Positions 1 through 8,721 of a DNA stretch of 44,236 nucleotides are shown here, one piece after another. Under the pieces are notes generated by a model. It was not told the origin of the DNA, searched no databases, and saw only the letters and a program-made list of their open reading frames with translations. The stretch covers positions 1-44,236 of the forward strand of contig DASTAW010000024.1 in the NCBI GenBank assembly GCA_035712365.1, given 5' to 3'. This DNA is from Terriglobia bacterium. Lineage in GTDB: Bacteria; Acidobacteriota; Terriglobia; UBA7540. The position numbers and the translations under genes are program-made. Each line of letters starts with the position of its first letter. Position 1 is the first letter of the stretch.

Positions 1-408
1 CGCCGCACCGTGGTTCCAGGTTTCCAGCGAAATCAAAGGACTCTGGCTGGCAGTGTCTTCGCCGCCCAGAAACCAGACGTTCATGATGCCCAGCGATTCG
101 AGCGCGCGCCGCACCTCAATTTCCCGCACGGCGCAAAGCGACGCGGCCTGTTCATATCCAACCGTGTTGCCTCCGGAGTTGCCGCAGGTCCCGTAGGTCA
201 CGGCAATCCGCTTGTGACCGTCAATAGCCTCGCGCGCCAGGAAGCTGGCGATCTCGCTCTCGTCGTCCGGATGCGCCACCATCACCAGGATGTCCGCCTT
301 GTAACGCGCGTCCGGGCCCGGGCTCGGCGGGGCCTCCGGCAATTGTCCGAAGCAAACACTGCTGATCAGGAAGAAACAAAAAAGCAAATACCCAACCTTC
401 ATCTTCAT
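1..408 (-). CDS. PIG-L (LmbE-like) deacetylase, C-terminus beyond the window
   Basis: The minus strand reads in frame from an ATG at 408 to the window edge (136 codons, no stop). It begins with a signal peptide (MKMKVGYLLFCFFLISSVCFG) followed by the family motif AHPDDE at about residues 46-51, which supplies zinc ligands in PIG-L/LmbE N-acetylglucosaminyl deacetylases. A downstream stretch (TYGTCGNSGGN) fits the same fold. An in-frame GTG at 417, with a G-rich stretch before it, is an alternative start. The product is probably a secreted or periplasmic zinc-dependent amidase acting on N-acetylated sugars; the substrate cannot be told. Secreted PIG-L proteins are frequent in Acidobacteriota and Planctomycetes. 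The family call is firm, the specificity unknown. Confidence 0.85.
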   Translation of the reverse strand, partial: MKMKVGYLLFCFFLISSVCFGQLPEAPPSPGPDARYKADILVMVAHPDDESEIASFLAREAIDGHKRIAVTYGTCGNSGGNTVGYEQAASLCAVREIEVRRALESLGIMNVWFLGGEDTASQSPLISLETWNHGAA

Positions 409-885
409 CGTGTTCACAGCCGCTACCCCCTTTTCGCTGTACCTCAAGTGAACGATCTGCTGATTAGTTGAGCAGGCATCATACACTGGACAGGGTGATT
501 TGTCTCGAAATTCGGGGACCGGCAAAAATCTGGCAACTGGGAGTGCGAACTGCGATAACGATTTCGGCTTTGAATGCGGCCGCGCCACCAGCTACCGTTA
601 CAGTCGGCGGGAAAAGCTCCGGTCCGTTTAGGTTCATTTTTGAGCTGCCGTCTATTTTCAACAAAATCAGTGGCTTCGTTTTCCCGTTTGGTTATTCAGC
701 ACAAACCCTTGTTATCCACAACTTCTCCGCTTCATTTGCGCCATCCACTCGGGCTTTGGCAGGCCGCAGCCTACCTCCTGGGCACACTCAGCGCGGGACC
801 CCGCACTTAGAGATGAAGTTGCGAAGGGCCGCGAGGCTGAGGTAGCCTGATTGGCATCCGCAGGTCACGCTTCGAAGGAGGAACC
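409..885. other. Intergenic region between divergent genes, nothing recognised
   Basis: This 477-base stretch separates the divergently oriented PIG-L and sulfatase-like genes and must carry both promoters. The open frames in it have no family resemblance and no convincing start signals. I see no clear RNA structure or terminator. Confidence 0.5.
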
Positions 886-2934
886 ATGAGCGGAGGGCGG
901 TGGAAGCCCCGCCTGGCGGTCCTGCTGGCAGCAGGGCTTGCGATTGCCGGACTCATTTCCTGTCGAGGCAGGAAAGCCGAAATTCCCAATCCCCAGCCGC
1001 GGAACGCCAGCGTTCTTCTGATCACACTGGATACCACGCGGGCTGATCATCTGAGTTGCTATGGGACGGGCTTTGCCAAAACCTCGAATCTTGACGCGCT
1101 GGCGGCGCGGGGCGTGCGTTTTGAACACGCCATCGCCCAGGTCCCGCTCACCCTGCCCTCGCACGCCTGCATCATGACAGGCTCGTACCCGGAAGTTAAC
1201 GGCGTGCGCGGCATGGCCGGGTTTACGCTTTCCGATGCCCATCCCACCATTGCATCGGTCAGCCGAGCGGCTGGATACGCCACGGCGGCCTTCGTTGGAT
1301 CGAGCGTGCTGGGCCGCCGCTTTGGCTTTTCGACCGGGTTCGAAATCTACGACGACGATATGGGCCGGAGCATCGTGGAATCGAACCAAACGGGGGTGCA
1401 TCTGGAGCGTCGCGCGAGCGTGGTGACAGACCACGCCATTGACTGGCTGAAATCGAACGGCAATAAAAACTTCTTCCTCTGGTGCCACTTTTACGACCCA
1501 CACGCGCCCTATGAGCCTCCGGAGCCCTACAAACATCTCTATTCCAAGGACCCCTATTCGGGAGAAATTGCCTACACCGACAGCCAGGTCGGGCGGCTGT
1601 TGGATTACCTCAAAGCGCAGGGCCTTCTGGATCGGACTTTGATCGTGGCGACGGCGGACCATGGAGAAAGCCTGGGCGAGCACGGCGAAGAGACCCACGG
1701 GGTTTTCCTTTACGACGCCACCGTGCACGTGCCCCTGATTATTGCCGGCCCTGGAATTCCGGCGGGCAAAGCGATTGCGCAGCAGGTCCGTTCCATCGAC
1801 ATCATGCCCACCATCCTGGCCTTCCTCCATCTTTCGCCCGGCAAGGAGGCGCAAGGCCTGGACCTGCTTCCGCTGATCCAGAAGGGCCAGCCCCTGGCGA
1901 CCGACACGGCATATCTCGAGACCCTTTATCCGCGCACCTATATGGGATGGTCAGAGCTTCGCGCCGTTCGCACCAACCAGTGGAAGTTCATCCTGGCGCC
2001 GCGGTCCGAGCTTTACAACCTGACGGACGATCCCCGCGAGGCAACCAATGTGGAGTCGCGCGAGCCGGTCATCGCCTCGCGTCTGGACGCGCAGATCTGG
2101 TCGATTATCGGCCAGGACAAGCGGAACGAAAAAGTGGTTTCGAGCCCCATGACCGAGCAGACCCGCGAAGACCTGGCTTCACTGGGATATGTGAGCGGCG
2201 GAACGCCGAGGGTGATCCAGCTCGGGAGCAAAGCGCCCGATCCCAAGGATGAGACCGGGGTGCTGAAAATTCTTGGCGAGGTTGAACGCCTGATGGAACG
2301 AAGGGAGTTTGGGGGCGCGGCCCGATTGATGGAAAAAGGGCTCAAGCAGGACCCCACCAACCCACTTGGCATCACCTATCTGGCGTCCTCGTTTGAAAAT
2401 CTGGGGAATTTTCCTCGGGCGATCCAGGTTTACGAGAAAGCCATTGGCTTGCACGTGGAGACGGACCAGATCTATTCCAGGCTGGGGAAAGACTACCTGC
2501 GGACGCACCAGCTTGAGAAGGCGGTGCAGGCGATGCAGCGCGCTGCGGAGCTGAATCCCACGGACCTTGACAACCTTAGCAACCTGGGCGCGGCCAATCT
2601 GCAACTCAGGCGCCCGCAGGAAGCCCGCAAGGCGTTTGAAGCCATCACTGCCCAGAGCGACAGTTACGCGCCGGCCTTCAACGGGCTGGGGCTTCTCGCC
2701 ATTTCTCAGGGAGATTCGGCGGCAGCCATGCGCAATTTTATGAAGGCCGTCAACGCCGATCCCTCGGAGATGGAGCCGCTGTTGAACCTCGGCTTTCTCT
2801 ACCAGAGGTCGGGACAGAAACAACAGGCCCTGCATTGCTTCCAGACGTTTCTGCGCAAGGCGCCGCGTGGCCGGTACGGGAAGCTGTTCCCAATGGTGCG
2901 CGAAACAATCCGGCAGTTGCAAAGCGGCGCCTGA
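886..2934 (+). CDS. Sulfatase-like (alkaline phosphatase superfamily) lipoprotein with C-terminal TPR repeats
   Basis: 682 aa. The start is fixed by a strong ribosome-binding site (AAGGAGG, 876-882). A hydrophobic N-terminus ends in a lipobox (LISC, Cys26), so the protein is probably lipid-anchored. Residues ~41-400 are a sulfatase/phosphodiesterase domain: ITLDTTRADH supplies metal ligands, and ADHGESLGEHGEETHG carries the distal metal-binding DH. At the nucleophile position the classical sulfatase C-x-P-S-R reads T-L-P-S-H (Thr89), so formylglycine conversion is impossible; known relatives with Thr or Ser here act on phospho-esters or are uncharacterised. Residues ~455-680 are about six TPR-like helical pairs, implying protein-protein contacts. 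This sulfatase-TPR architecture is common in Acidobacteriota. Substrate unknown. Confidence 0.85.
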   Translation: MSGGRWKPRLAVLLAAGLAIAGLISCRGRKAEIPNPQPRNASVLLITLDTTRADHLSCYGTGFAKTSNLDALAARGVRFEHAIAQVPLTLPSHACIMTGSYPEVNGVRGMAGFTLSDAHPTIASVSRAAGYATAAFVGSSVLGRRFGFSTGFEIYDDDMGRSIVESNQTGVHLERRASVVTDHAIDWLKSNGNKNFFLWCHFYDPHAPYEPPEPYKHLYSKDPYSGEIAYTDSQVGRLLDYLKAQGLLDRTLIVATADHGESLGEHGEETHGVFLYDATVHVPLIIAGPGIPAGKAIAQQVRSIDIMPTILAFLHLSPGKEAQGLDLLPLIQKGQPLATDTAYLETLYPRTYMGWSELRAVRTNQWKFILAPRSELYNLTDDPREATNVESREPVIASRLDAQIWSIIGQDKRNEKVVSSPMTEQTREDLASLGYVSGGTPRVIQLGSKAPDPKDETGVLKILGEVERLMERREFGGAARLMEKGLKQDPTNPLGITYLASSFENLGNFPRAIQVYEKAIGLHVETDQIYSRLGKDYLRTHQLEKAVQAMQRAAELNPTDLDNLSNLGAANLQLRRPQEARKAFEAITAQSDSYAPAFNGLGLLAISQGDSAAAMRNFMKAVNADPSEMEPLLNLGFLYQRSGQKQQALHCFQTFLRKAPRGRYGKLFPMVRETIRQLQSGA

Positions 2935-3084
2935 AGACGAGCACGTGCGTCAGCCGCCGGGAACGCAGCCGCAAGCCCGACACCAAAGCACATTCCTTGT
3001 CGTCCGCTCCACAGAAGGAGAGGTGGAATGGCATGCGCTTCGGCCCGGACTTCAAGCCGGATCGAGAATCGGCCTAAAACCCGC

Positions 3085-3113
3085 TTGACATTCGAGCGCC
3101 CCGGCAGTATATG
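3085..3113 (+). promoter_or_regulatory. Sigma-70-type promoter of the padR gene
   Basis: A perfect -35 TTGACA (3085-3090) is followed after 17 bases by TATATG (3108-3113, 4/6 match to TATAAT). The predicted start is near 3120, giving a very short leader before the padR start at 3132. The A/T-rich stretch from 3108 to 3125 is also where a PadR autoregulatory operator would be expected, by inference from the family. Confidence 0.6.
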
Positions 3114-3131
3114 TAGAGATTCTAGGTGTTC

Positions 3132-3470
3132 ATGATGGCTGAAGAAAAAACGGAACTCCTGAAGGGAACGCTGGACATGCTGGTCCTGAAGGTTGTGGCG
3201 CTGGGCCCGATCCACGGCTACGCCATTGCTCAGCGGATTCAGCAGATCTCCCGCGACTTTTTCCAACTCCAGCAAGGCTCGCTCTACCCCGCGCTCCACC
3301 GGCTGGAGGACCGCGGCTGGCTGCGCGCGCAGTGGAAGGCCACAGAGACCGGTCGTGAAGCAAAATTTTATGCGCTCACTCCCAGGGGCCGGAAACAGCT
3401 CGAGGCCGAAGTCAGGAATTGGGAGCAGATGACCGACGCGGTCGCGTTGATACTTCGCACGGCAGAATGA
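3132..3470 (+). CDS. PadR-family transcriptional regulator (acidobacterial type)
   Basis: 112 aa from the ATG at 3132; an in-frame GTG at 3126 and an ATG at 3135 are alternatives. The sequence KGTLDMLVLKVVALGPIHGY leads into the PadR winged helix, with wing and dimer contacts in the QLQQGSLYPALHRLEDRGW segment and a short C-terminal helix typical of the small subfamily 2. The gene lies immediately before a duplicated permease, the standard acidobacterial PadR-ADOP pairing. It probably represses itself and the permease in response to an unknown ligand. No effector can be inferred. Confidence 0.92.
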   Translation: MMAEEKTELLKGTLDMLVLKVVALGPIHGYAIAQRIQQISRDFFQLQQGSLYPALHRLEDRGWLRAQWKATETGREAKFYALTPRGRKQLEAEVRNWEQMTDAVALILRTAE

Positions 3471-3659
3471 AGAGCAGTGGTTAGTGGTCAGTGGTTAGTG
3501 GTCAGAGACGAGAAGACAGGAGACAGGAGTCAGGAGCCGGGAGTGAGAGGGCGGAAGATACGGCAAACGGGCATGGCCTAGAGAACGTCACGCAACCTGC
3601 CGCATACCACATGCCACACGCCTGCTGATCGCTGACGGCTGAAAGCTGAGGGCTGATTC
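3471..3659. repeat. Low-complexity direct repeats between padR and the permease
   Basis: Three short-word families follow one another: AGTGGTTAGTGGTCAGTGG (from about 3475, repeated), GACAGGAG-type words (about 3511-3545) and GCTGA-type words (about 3622-3656). They have no coding potential. Similar words recur at 6281-6412, 11107-11240 and 19618-19640, so they form a dispersed family in this genome. Confidence 0.7.
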
Positions 3660-6278
3660 ATGCGCTGGTACGAACGGTTTTTCCAAAGAAAGCTCACCGA
3701 AAAGCGTCTCGACGCCGAGCTGCGATTCCACCTCGAGCAAAGGATCGCCGATCTCGTCGGCTCGGGCATGGCTCGGGAGGAAGCGCGTCGCCAGGCGCGA
3801 CTGGAATTGGGAGGACTCGACCAGGTGAAAGAAGAATGCCGCGATGTCGGCGGTTCACATATCATCGAAGCGTTCATCCAGGACATTCGCTACGGCCTGC
3901 GCCAGCTTCGCCGCAATCCGGGCTTTACCGCGATTGCCGTGCTCACCCTTGCGCTCGGCATCGGCGCGAACACGGCCGTCTTTAGTGTGGTGAATAGCGT
4001 TCTTTTGCAACCGCTCCCGTACCATGATCCCGAACGGCTGGTTTCCATCTGGCAAAGCTACCAAGGTTATACAGACGTTCCGGTATCCACTCCCAATGTC
4101 GATTCCTGGCGAACTCAGAACCGTGTTTTCGAGGAGATTGCTGCCTATCGAGTTCAAAGGAGTTTCACACTAGCGGGCCAGGGCGAAGCTCAGTGGCTTC
4201 AGGGAACGTACGTCACCGCAAACTTCTTTGGGACGCTAGGTGTAGAACCTCTTTTGGGCCGCGGGTTTGACAGCAGCGAAGACCAACCTGTAGCTCGGCC
4301 GGAGGTTATTCTAACCCACGCCCTCTGGGCCGGGGTCTTCCACTCAGACCCAGGCATTGTCGGAAAGATCATCGATCTCGATGGAAGAGGTTACACCGTG
4401 TTAGGGATCATGCCCACGGGTTTTCGCTTTCCAAGTTGGACCGACTTTTGGCTGCCCTTGGGCCAGATGGGCAAAGACGAGCTGACCAGCCGCGTCTACC
4501 ATCCCTTGAATGTGATTGCTCGCCTGAAATCAGGCGTGAACATACTACGGGCGCAGATGGAAATGACAACTATTAATTCCCGGGACCAACTCCAATACCC
4601 CAAGACGGACGAGGGATGGGGCGTGCAGGTTGTTTCGCTTCACGAGCAACTAGTCGGAACTGCACAGGAAGCATTGTTGATTCTGCTGGCAGCAACCGGC
4701 TTTGTGCTGCTGATCGCGTGCGCCAATGTAGCTAATCTGCTACTGGCTCGCGCTGCTGAGCGCCAGAAAGAAGTGGCTGTCCGTAAAGCCCTCGGTGCAA
4801 GCAGATCTCGCCTTATCCGGCAGATGCTCAGCGAAAGCATTGTACTGGCGCTCGCCGGGGGTGCGTTGGGGCTGGCTCTGGCAGAAGGCGGACTGAAACT
4901 GCTCCCCGCGTTGGGACAGGGGGCCATCCCACAGCTTCTCCCGATTCAACTCGATGCCAAGGTATTGGCCTTTACGCTGATCACGGCGTTAATGGCAGGG
5001 ATTCTCTTCGGGTTAGCACCGGCTTTGAGATCGGGCAGGTTGAATTTGGTTTCGAGTCTCAAAGCGACAAGTGAAGGTTCGACTGCGGGTTTTCGGTCAG
5101 ACTTTATCCGGAACCTTTTCGTAGTCACCGAGGTAGGATTGGCACTGGTTGTATTGATAGGGTCAGGTTTGCTCTTAAGGACCTTTCAATTCCTTCTAAA
5201 TGTTGATCCGGGGTTCGATGTCCACAATGTTCTGACGGCCAGGGTAACTTTACTTGACCCTCAATACTCTGCGGCTGGGCAACGGGAAATCTTCTATCGC
5301 CAATTGCTAAACAAGGTTAAGGAACTTCCGGGTGTGGAGGCCGCAGGATTCACCGACGTGTTGCCGCTAAGCGAAGAATCGAATTTCAAGACGCGATTTG
5401 CTGTTGAGGTCCACGCACTCAGTCCAGGCGAAACTTACCCCGCAGCGGAATTGCGTATTGTGTATCCTGGCTATTTCAAGGCACTGCGCATTCCTCTGAT
5501 TCAAGGGCGAGTCTTCACAAACGCGGATTTCGCTCGCTCTTCGGCGCCGCCAGTGATCATCAACCGCCGCCTGGCGGATCGATTCTTCCACGGCGAGGAC
5601 CCAGTAGGGAAAAAGATCAACGCCGGCCCCGAGGGACCCGCGCCGAGCTGGGTAAGGGTCATCGGGGTAATCGGTGACATAAAAGAGTTCGGCTTGGCTG
5701 GCCGCCCTAAATACGCGCTGTATTTCTGCGGGTCAAATGCGGAAATGTATTTGGTCGTAAAGATAGCTTCCAGTCCACTGAGCTACTCTGAACCCGTTCG
5801 GAGACTAATTACAAAACTCGATAAATCGGTGCCGGTATCTGACGTAATGACGATGCAGCAGAGGCTTTCCACGTCCCTCGCGCGCCGCCGCTATTCCACC
5901 GTGCTCCTGGGTGTTTTTGCCATTCTTGGCCTAACGTTGTCAGCAGTTGGGATTTCTGGTGTCATTTCCTATTCGGTCATTCGCCGCACGCACGAAATCG
6001 GCATTCGCATGGCGCTGGGGGCGCAGAAGAGCGACGTGCTGACGATGGTCGTGGGGCAGGGGCTCCGGCTGGCTCTGATCGGCGTGGCGATTGGCATTGC
6101 CGCGGCGCTGGCGGTGACGCGCTTCTTATCGAGCATGCTCTATGGCGTCAAGCCCACCGACCCGCTCACCTTCGTTGCGGTCTCGCTGATCCTGATCGCC
6201 GTGGCGCTCGTGGCCTGCTATATCCCTGCCCGCCGCGCGACAAAAGTCGAGCCGATGGTGGCCTTGAGATACGAGTAA
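3660..6278 (+). CDS. ADOP-family duplicated ABC permease (MacB/FtsX-like)
   Basis: 872 aa inner-membrane protein. An N-terminal acidobacterial segment (about residues 1-75, [20 protein letters not shown]) is followed by a first transmembrane helix at about 90-112, a MacB-type periplasmic domain, a three-helix FtsX permease unit at ~335-440, then a second periplasmic domain and a C-terminal FtsX unit at ~750-870 ending in the family signature [11 protein letters not shown]. These 'orphan' permeases usually have no cognate ATPase gene next to them, and none is seen here. The role is probably mechanotransmission or export of an unknown substrate, under the adjacent PadR regulator. The central part (about 4030-5860) looks less GC-rich than both ends, suggesting mosaic origin. 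Confidence 0.92.
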   Translation: MRWYERFFQRKLTEKRLDAELRFHLEQRIADLVGSGMAREEARRQARLELGGLDQVKEECRDVGGSHIIEAFIQDIRYGLRQLRRNPGFTAIAVLTLALGIGANTAVFSVVNSVLLQPLPYHDPERLVSIWQSYQGYTDVPVSTPNVDSWRTQNRVFEEIAAYRVQRSFTLAGQGEAQWLQGTYVTANFFGTLGVEPLLGRGFDSSEDQPVARPEVILTHALWAGVFHSDPGIVGKIIDLDGRGYTVLGIMPTGFRFPSWTDFWLPLGQMGKDELTSRVYHPLNVIARLKSGVNILRAQMEMTTINSRDQLQYPKTDEGWGVQVVSLHEQLVGTAQEALLILLAATGFVLLIACANVANLLLARAAERQKEVAVRKALGASRSRLIRQMLSESIVLALAGGALGLALAEGGLKLLPALGQGAIPQLLPIQLDAKVLAFTLITALMAGILFGLAPALRSGRLNLVSSLKATSEGSTAGFRSDFIRNLFVVTEVGLALVVLIGSGLLLRTFQFLLNVDPGFDVHNVLTARVTLLDPQYSAAGQREIFYRQLLNKVKELPGVEAAGFTDVLPLSEESNFKTRFAVEVHALSPGETYPAAELRIVYPGYFKALRIPLIQGRVFTNADFARSSAPPVIINRRLADRFFHGEDPVGKKINAGPEGPAPSWVRVIGVIGDIKEFGLAGRPKYALYFCGSNAEMYLVVKIASSPLSYSEPVRRLITKLDKSVPVSDVMTMQQRLSTSLARRRYSTVLLGVFAILGLTLSAVGISGVISYSVIRRTHEIGIRMALGAQKSDVLTMVVGQGLRLALIGVAIGIAAALAVTRFLSSMLYGVKPTDPLTFVAVSLILIAVALVACYIPARRATKVEPMVALRYE

Positions 6279-6280
6279 GG

Positions 6281-6412
6281 CAGTGGTTAGTGGTTAGTGA
6301 TGAGTGGCGAGTAGCAGGTGCCGGGCCAACGGCGGAAGTCGGAAATTGGAATTAGGAAGTCGGGGCGGAGCAAACCCATTTCCTACTTCCTACTGCCCAT
6401 TTCCGCTCTTGC
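6281..6412. repeat. Low-complexity and inverted intergenic repeat
   Basis: It starts with CAGTGGTTAGTGGTTAGTGA just after the permease stop codon. It continues with GGAAGT/GGAATT-type words (about 6334-6365) whose near-complement (TTTCCTACTTCCTACTGCCC) follows at about 6380, so the region could fold. It separates two convergent genes and may double as a weak transcription end, although no T-run is present. Confidence 0.55.
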
Positions 6413-6415
6413 TGG

Positions 6416-6736
6416 CTACTCGGAGCGGCCGTCGAGGTTCAGCCGGACGGACGGCGTGGCCGGGGGCTTCTTCCGCAGCCGCACCTTGGGATTGAGGCAT
6501 TCCAAAAGCAGAAGGAAGAACGTGGTGAACATATAGACGAAGGCGATGATCTCGAAAGCGCGGCCTTGCCGGGCGAGCACGAACAGGGGCGCCATGATTG
6601 GAGCAAGCAGGACAGACCGCGGAGGCTTCATTTCCAGCCTTGCATGGCAATGAGGGCACGCGAGGTGAGTCCAGGCATCCAGGTTGAGAAAGAACGGCGT
6701 CCGCACACTGTGATTGCAAACGGGGCATGTTGCCAT
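6416..6736 (-). CDS. Small zinc-ribbon protein with two membrane helices
   Basis: 106 aa from the ATG at 6736, chosen because GGAAGGTGG lies just upstream; longer in-frame starts would add an unlikely N-terminus. Two CxxC knuckles (CPVC at 4-7, CPHC at 27-30) form a treble-clef or rubredoxin-like zinc ribbon. Two hydrophobic segments follow (about 43-56 and 61-79), then a basic tail. This is a known architecture of uncharacterised small membrane proteins. No function can be assigned. It is transcribed convergently with the permease. Confidence 0.6.
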   Translation of the reverse strand: MATCPVCNHSVRTPFFLNLDAWTHLACPHCHARLEMKPPRSVLLAPIMAPLFVLARQGRAFEIIAFVYMFTTFFLLLLECLNPKVRLRKKPPATPSVRLNLDGRSE

Positions 6737-7226
6737 CGACCGGCCACCTTCCATTTCTGGTGTCCACTGTAAGGTGCGGGCTTGAACGGTGTCAATGGAA
6801 CTTAAGGATGACGTGCTGACAATCAAACACTTCGGAACCACCAAGCCCGCCAACCACTACGATTTGAGCAGTGGCGTAAGTTTGACTTGTGGCCCGGGCA
6901 TCCTCCCCCATGCTTCGGTCAAATGACACGGCCAAGATGGCCGTGCCACAAAATAGGAACGACCTGAGCTGGTCGCGCATCATACGTCGCTGCTTTTGCG
7001 ATGTATGCGGACCCCAAATCGTGCGCCCGTCGCCTGTGCAGTCTGCGGGATTTTGACGGAGAAGAACCGCGGACCTCAAAACCGGAGGTCCTCGCTACCC
7101 ACGCCGCTGCCGGTTGACATTGGAAAACGGGCTTTGATACGCTTGCAGGCGATGTTGTTCCGGAGCCCGCCAGAAGCAGTGATAGGGCATAATTTTCCGG
7201 GCATGTGGACCGGTACGAGAGGTGCG
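6737..7226. other. Intergenic region upstream of the export gene, with a REP-like hairpin
   Basis: No credible gene is seen in these 490 bases. At about 6923-6948 there is a hairpin (ACGGCCA, 3-base loop, TGGCCGT) of the same style as the palindromes elsewhere in the window. An open frame continuous with the downstream gene starts at 6996, but its first 77 codons show no signal peptide or family match, so I start that gene at 7227. Confidence 0.5.
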
Positions 7227-8300
7227 ATGAAAAAGCGTTTTAGAACCTGTGCAGCCGCCGGTACGTTTGCCTTTTGGCTGGCGGTGGCGGGAGCCGCGCA
7301 GCTACGCGCGCAGGACCTGGAACGAGTAGGTCCCGTTCCCTCCTCCACCGCAACCGAGACGGGCGCCCGGCAAACGCCGGCTGCGCCGCAGAGCTCGGCC
7401 ACGGCCAACGCGGCAACCAGCGCCCCGTTGGATTACGTGATTGGACCCGAAGATGTGCTCGACATCGCGGTGTTCGATGTCCCAGACCTTAATCAAACCG
7501 TGCGCGTTGCCAACGACGGAACCATCGCGCTGCCGCTGCTCGGCCGCATGGTTGCTTCCGGGCTCACCGCTGATCAGTTGCGCGACCGGCTTGAAGCAGC
7601 CCTGGCGAAGAATCTTGTTCAGAACCCTCAGGTCGGCGTGTTCGTCAAGCTATTTCAGGCGCGCCCTGTCTCCATTATGGGCGCGGTCGAGAAACCCGGA
7701 CTTTACCAGATCACGGGGCCGCGCACGCTGATCGAAATGCTGTCACTCGCGGGAGGCCTGGCCAAGCGCAGCACCGCGCCGGCCGGCAAGACCGTCTATG
7801 TCACCAGGCCAGGGGGATTCAAAGGCCTGACCGTCGTTCCCGGCATGAAGGAAGTGGCGCCGGACAAGATTGCCATTGATCTGAAGGACCTGCTTTACAC
7901 TCAAGCTGAGGGCCTGAATATCCCTGTCGAACCGCACGACATTATCGCGGTCTCCAAGGCTGACGTCATCTATGTGGCAGGCAGCGGAGTGCGCAAGCCA
8001 GGTGGTTTTCTGCTGGAAGATCGCGACTCCATCACGGTTGTGCAGGCGCTGGCCATGGCAGAGGGTCTCGACCCGAATGCCGCCAGGCATAAGGCCCGGA
8101 TCATCCACACGAAAGCTGACGGCACCCGGGTTGAAATCCCCGTAGACCTCGAAAAGATCATGAAGGAAAAGGCCCGTGACCCGGAATTGGCGGCGAATGA
8201 CATCCTGTACGTACCCAACAGCGCGAGCAAAGCAGCAGCAAAAAAGACCGCCGAGGCAATCGTCCAAACGGTCAGCGGGTTCCTGATTTTCCATCCGTAA
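7227..8300 (+). CDS. Polysaccharide export outer-membrane protein (Wza-like, SLBB)
   Basis: 357 aa from the ATG at 7227 (GAGAGG five bases upstream). A signal peptide (about 1-28, ending AQLRAQ) precedes a low-complexity linker. The Poly_export domain (about 67-145) has the typical YVIGPEDVLDIAVFDVPDLNQTVRVANDGTI pattern. Two SLBB-type domains follow (about 147-235 and 248-330). The family forms the periplasmic/outer-membrane conduit for capsule or exopolysaccharide. No Wzc-like kinase or polymerase is adjacent, but glycosyltransferases lie about 30 kb downstream. I see no lipobox, unlike E. coli Wza. Confidence 0.9.
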   Translation: MKKRFRTCAAAGTFAFWLAVAGAAQLRAQDLERVGPVPSSTATETGARQTPAAPQSSATANAATSAPLDYVIGPEDVLDIAVFDVPDLNQTVRVANDGTIALPLLGRMVASGLTADQLRDRLEAALAKNLVQNPQVGVFVKLFQARPVSIMGAVEKPGLYQITGPRTLIEMLSLAGGLAKRSTAPAGKTVYVTRPGGFKGLTVVPGMKEVAPDKIAIDLKDLLYTQAEGLNIPVEPHDIIAVSKADVIYVAGSGVRKPGGFLLEDRDSITVVQALAMAEGLDPNAARHKARIIHTKADGTRVEIPVDLEKIMKEKARDPELAANDILYVPNSASKAAAKKTAEAIVQTVSGFLIFHP

Positions 8301-8721
8301 TCTCAATTCCGGGCTGCGAGCGTGCGCCAAGGCTCCAACATGCTGTTCCCTTTAGAAATCAGGCGACTAAATACCGGGCGCGGGCGAGTATGGGCGGGAC
8401 GATCTTCACTCTACTCTTTCCCGGTAAACTCGTGCAAAGGATAACTCGATTCCGACAAGTTTGTGCACAGTTTGTGACAGCCTGTTCCTTAAAACACTCG
8501 CGGGTTATCCCCTTGTGTCCCAAAGAGGAGACACTTCTATGACAGGCGGAAAGCGGGTTTTCCCGCCAAGTTATAGAGCAGACTGGTTATTAAGCGGTCA
8601 GCAACCAATTTGGCAACGAACGGCACGTCAGTTGCAATATGGCTGAAGCGCCGGTGCGGGAGGGGGGCCTGCCGAGCGTGCGCGACCGGTCCAGGTAAAA
8701 TCAACTGGGGACGAAAGAATA
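8301..8721. other. Intergenic region with a possible small ORF
   Basis: 421 bases. A near-direct repeat (GTTTGTGCACAG / GTTTGTGACAG) lies at about 8459-8480. A 35-codon frame (8539-8646, starting MTGGKRVFPPSYRADW) is preceded by AGAGGAG at about 8524-8530, a good ribosome-binding site. It resembles nothing I know. A short hairpin (GCGGG-TTTT-CCCGC) lies inside it. The region probably carries the promoter of the TonB-like gene. Confidence 0.35.

Noticed and set aside
865-1854. A 329-codon minus-strand frame opposite the sulfatase-like gene
   Set aside because: It is a shadow frame of a GC-rich gene with clear domains and a strong ribosome-binding site on the plus strand.
8401-8520. Possible c-di-GMP or other riboswitch upstream of the TonB-like gene
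   Set aside because: The region has short repeats, but none of the conserved core motifs of the riboswitch classes I know could be placed.
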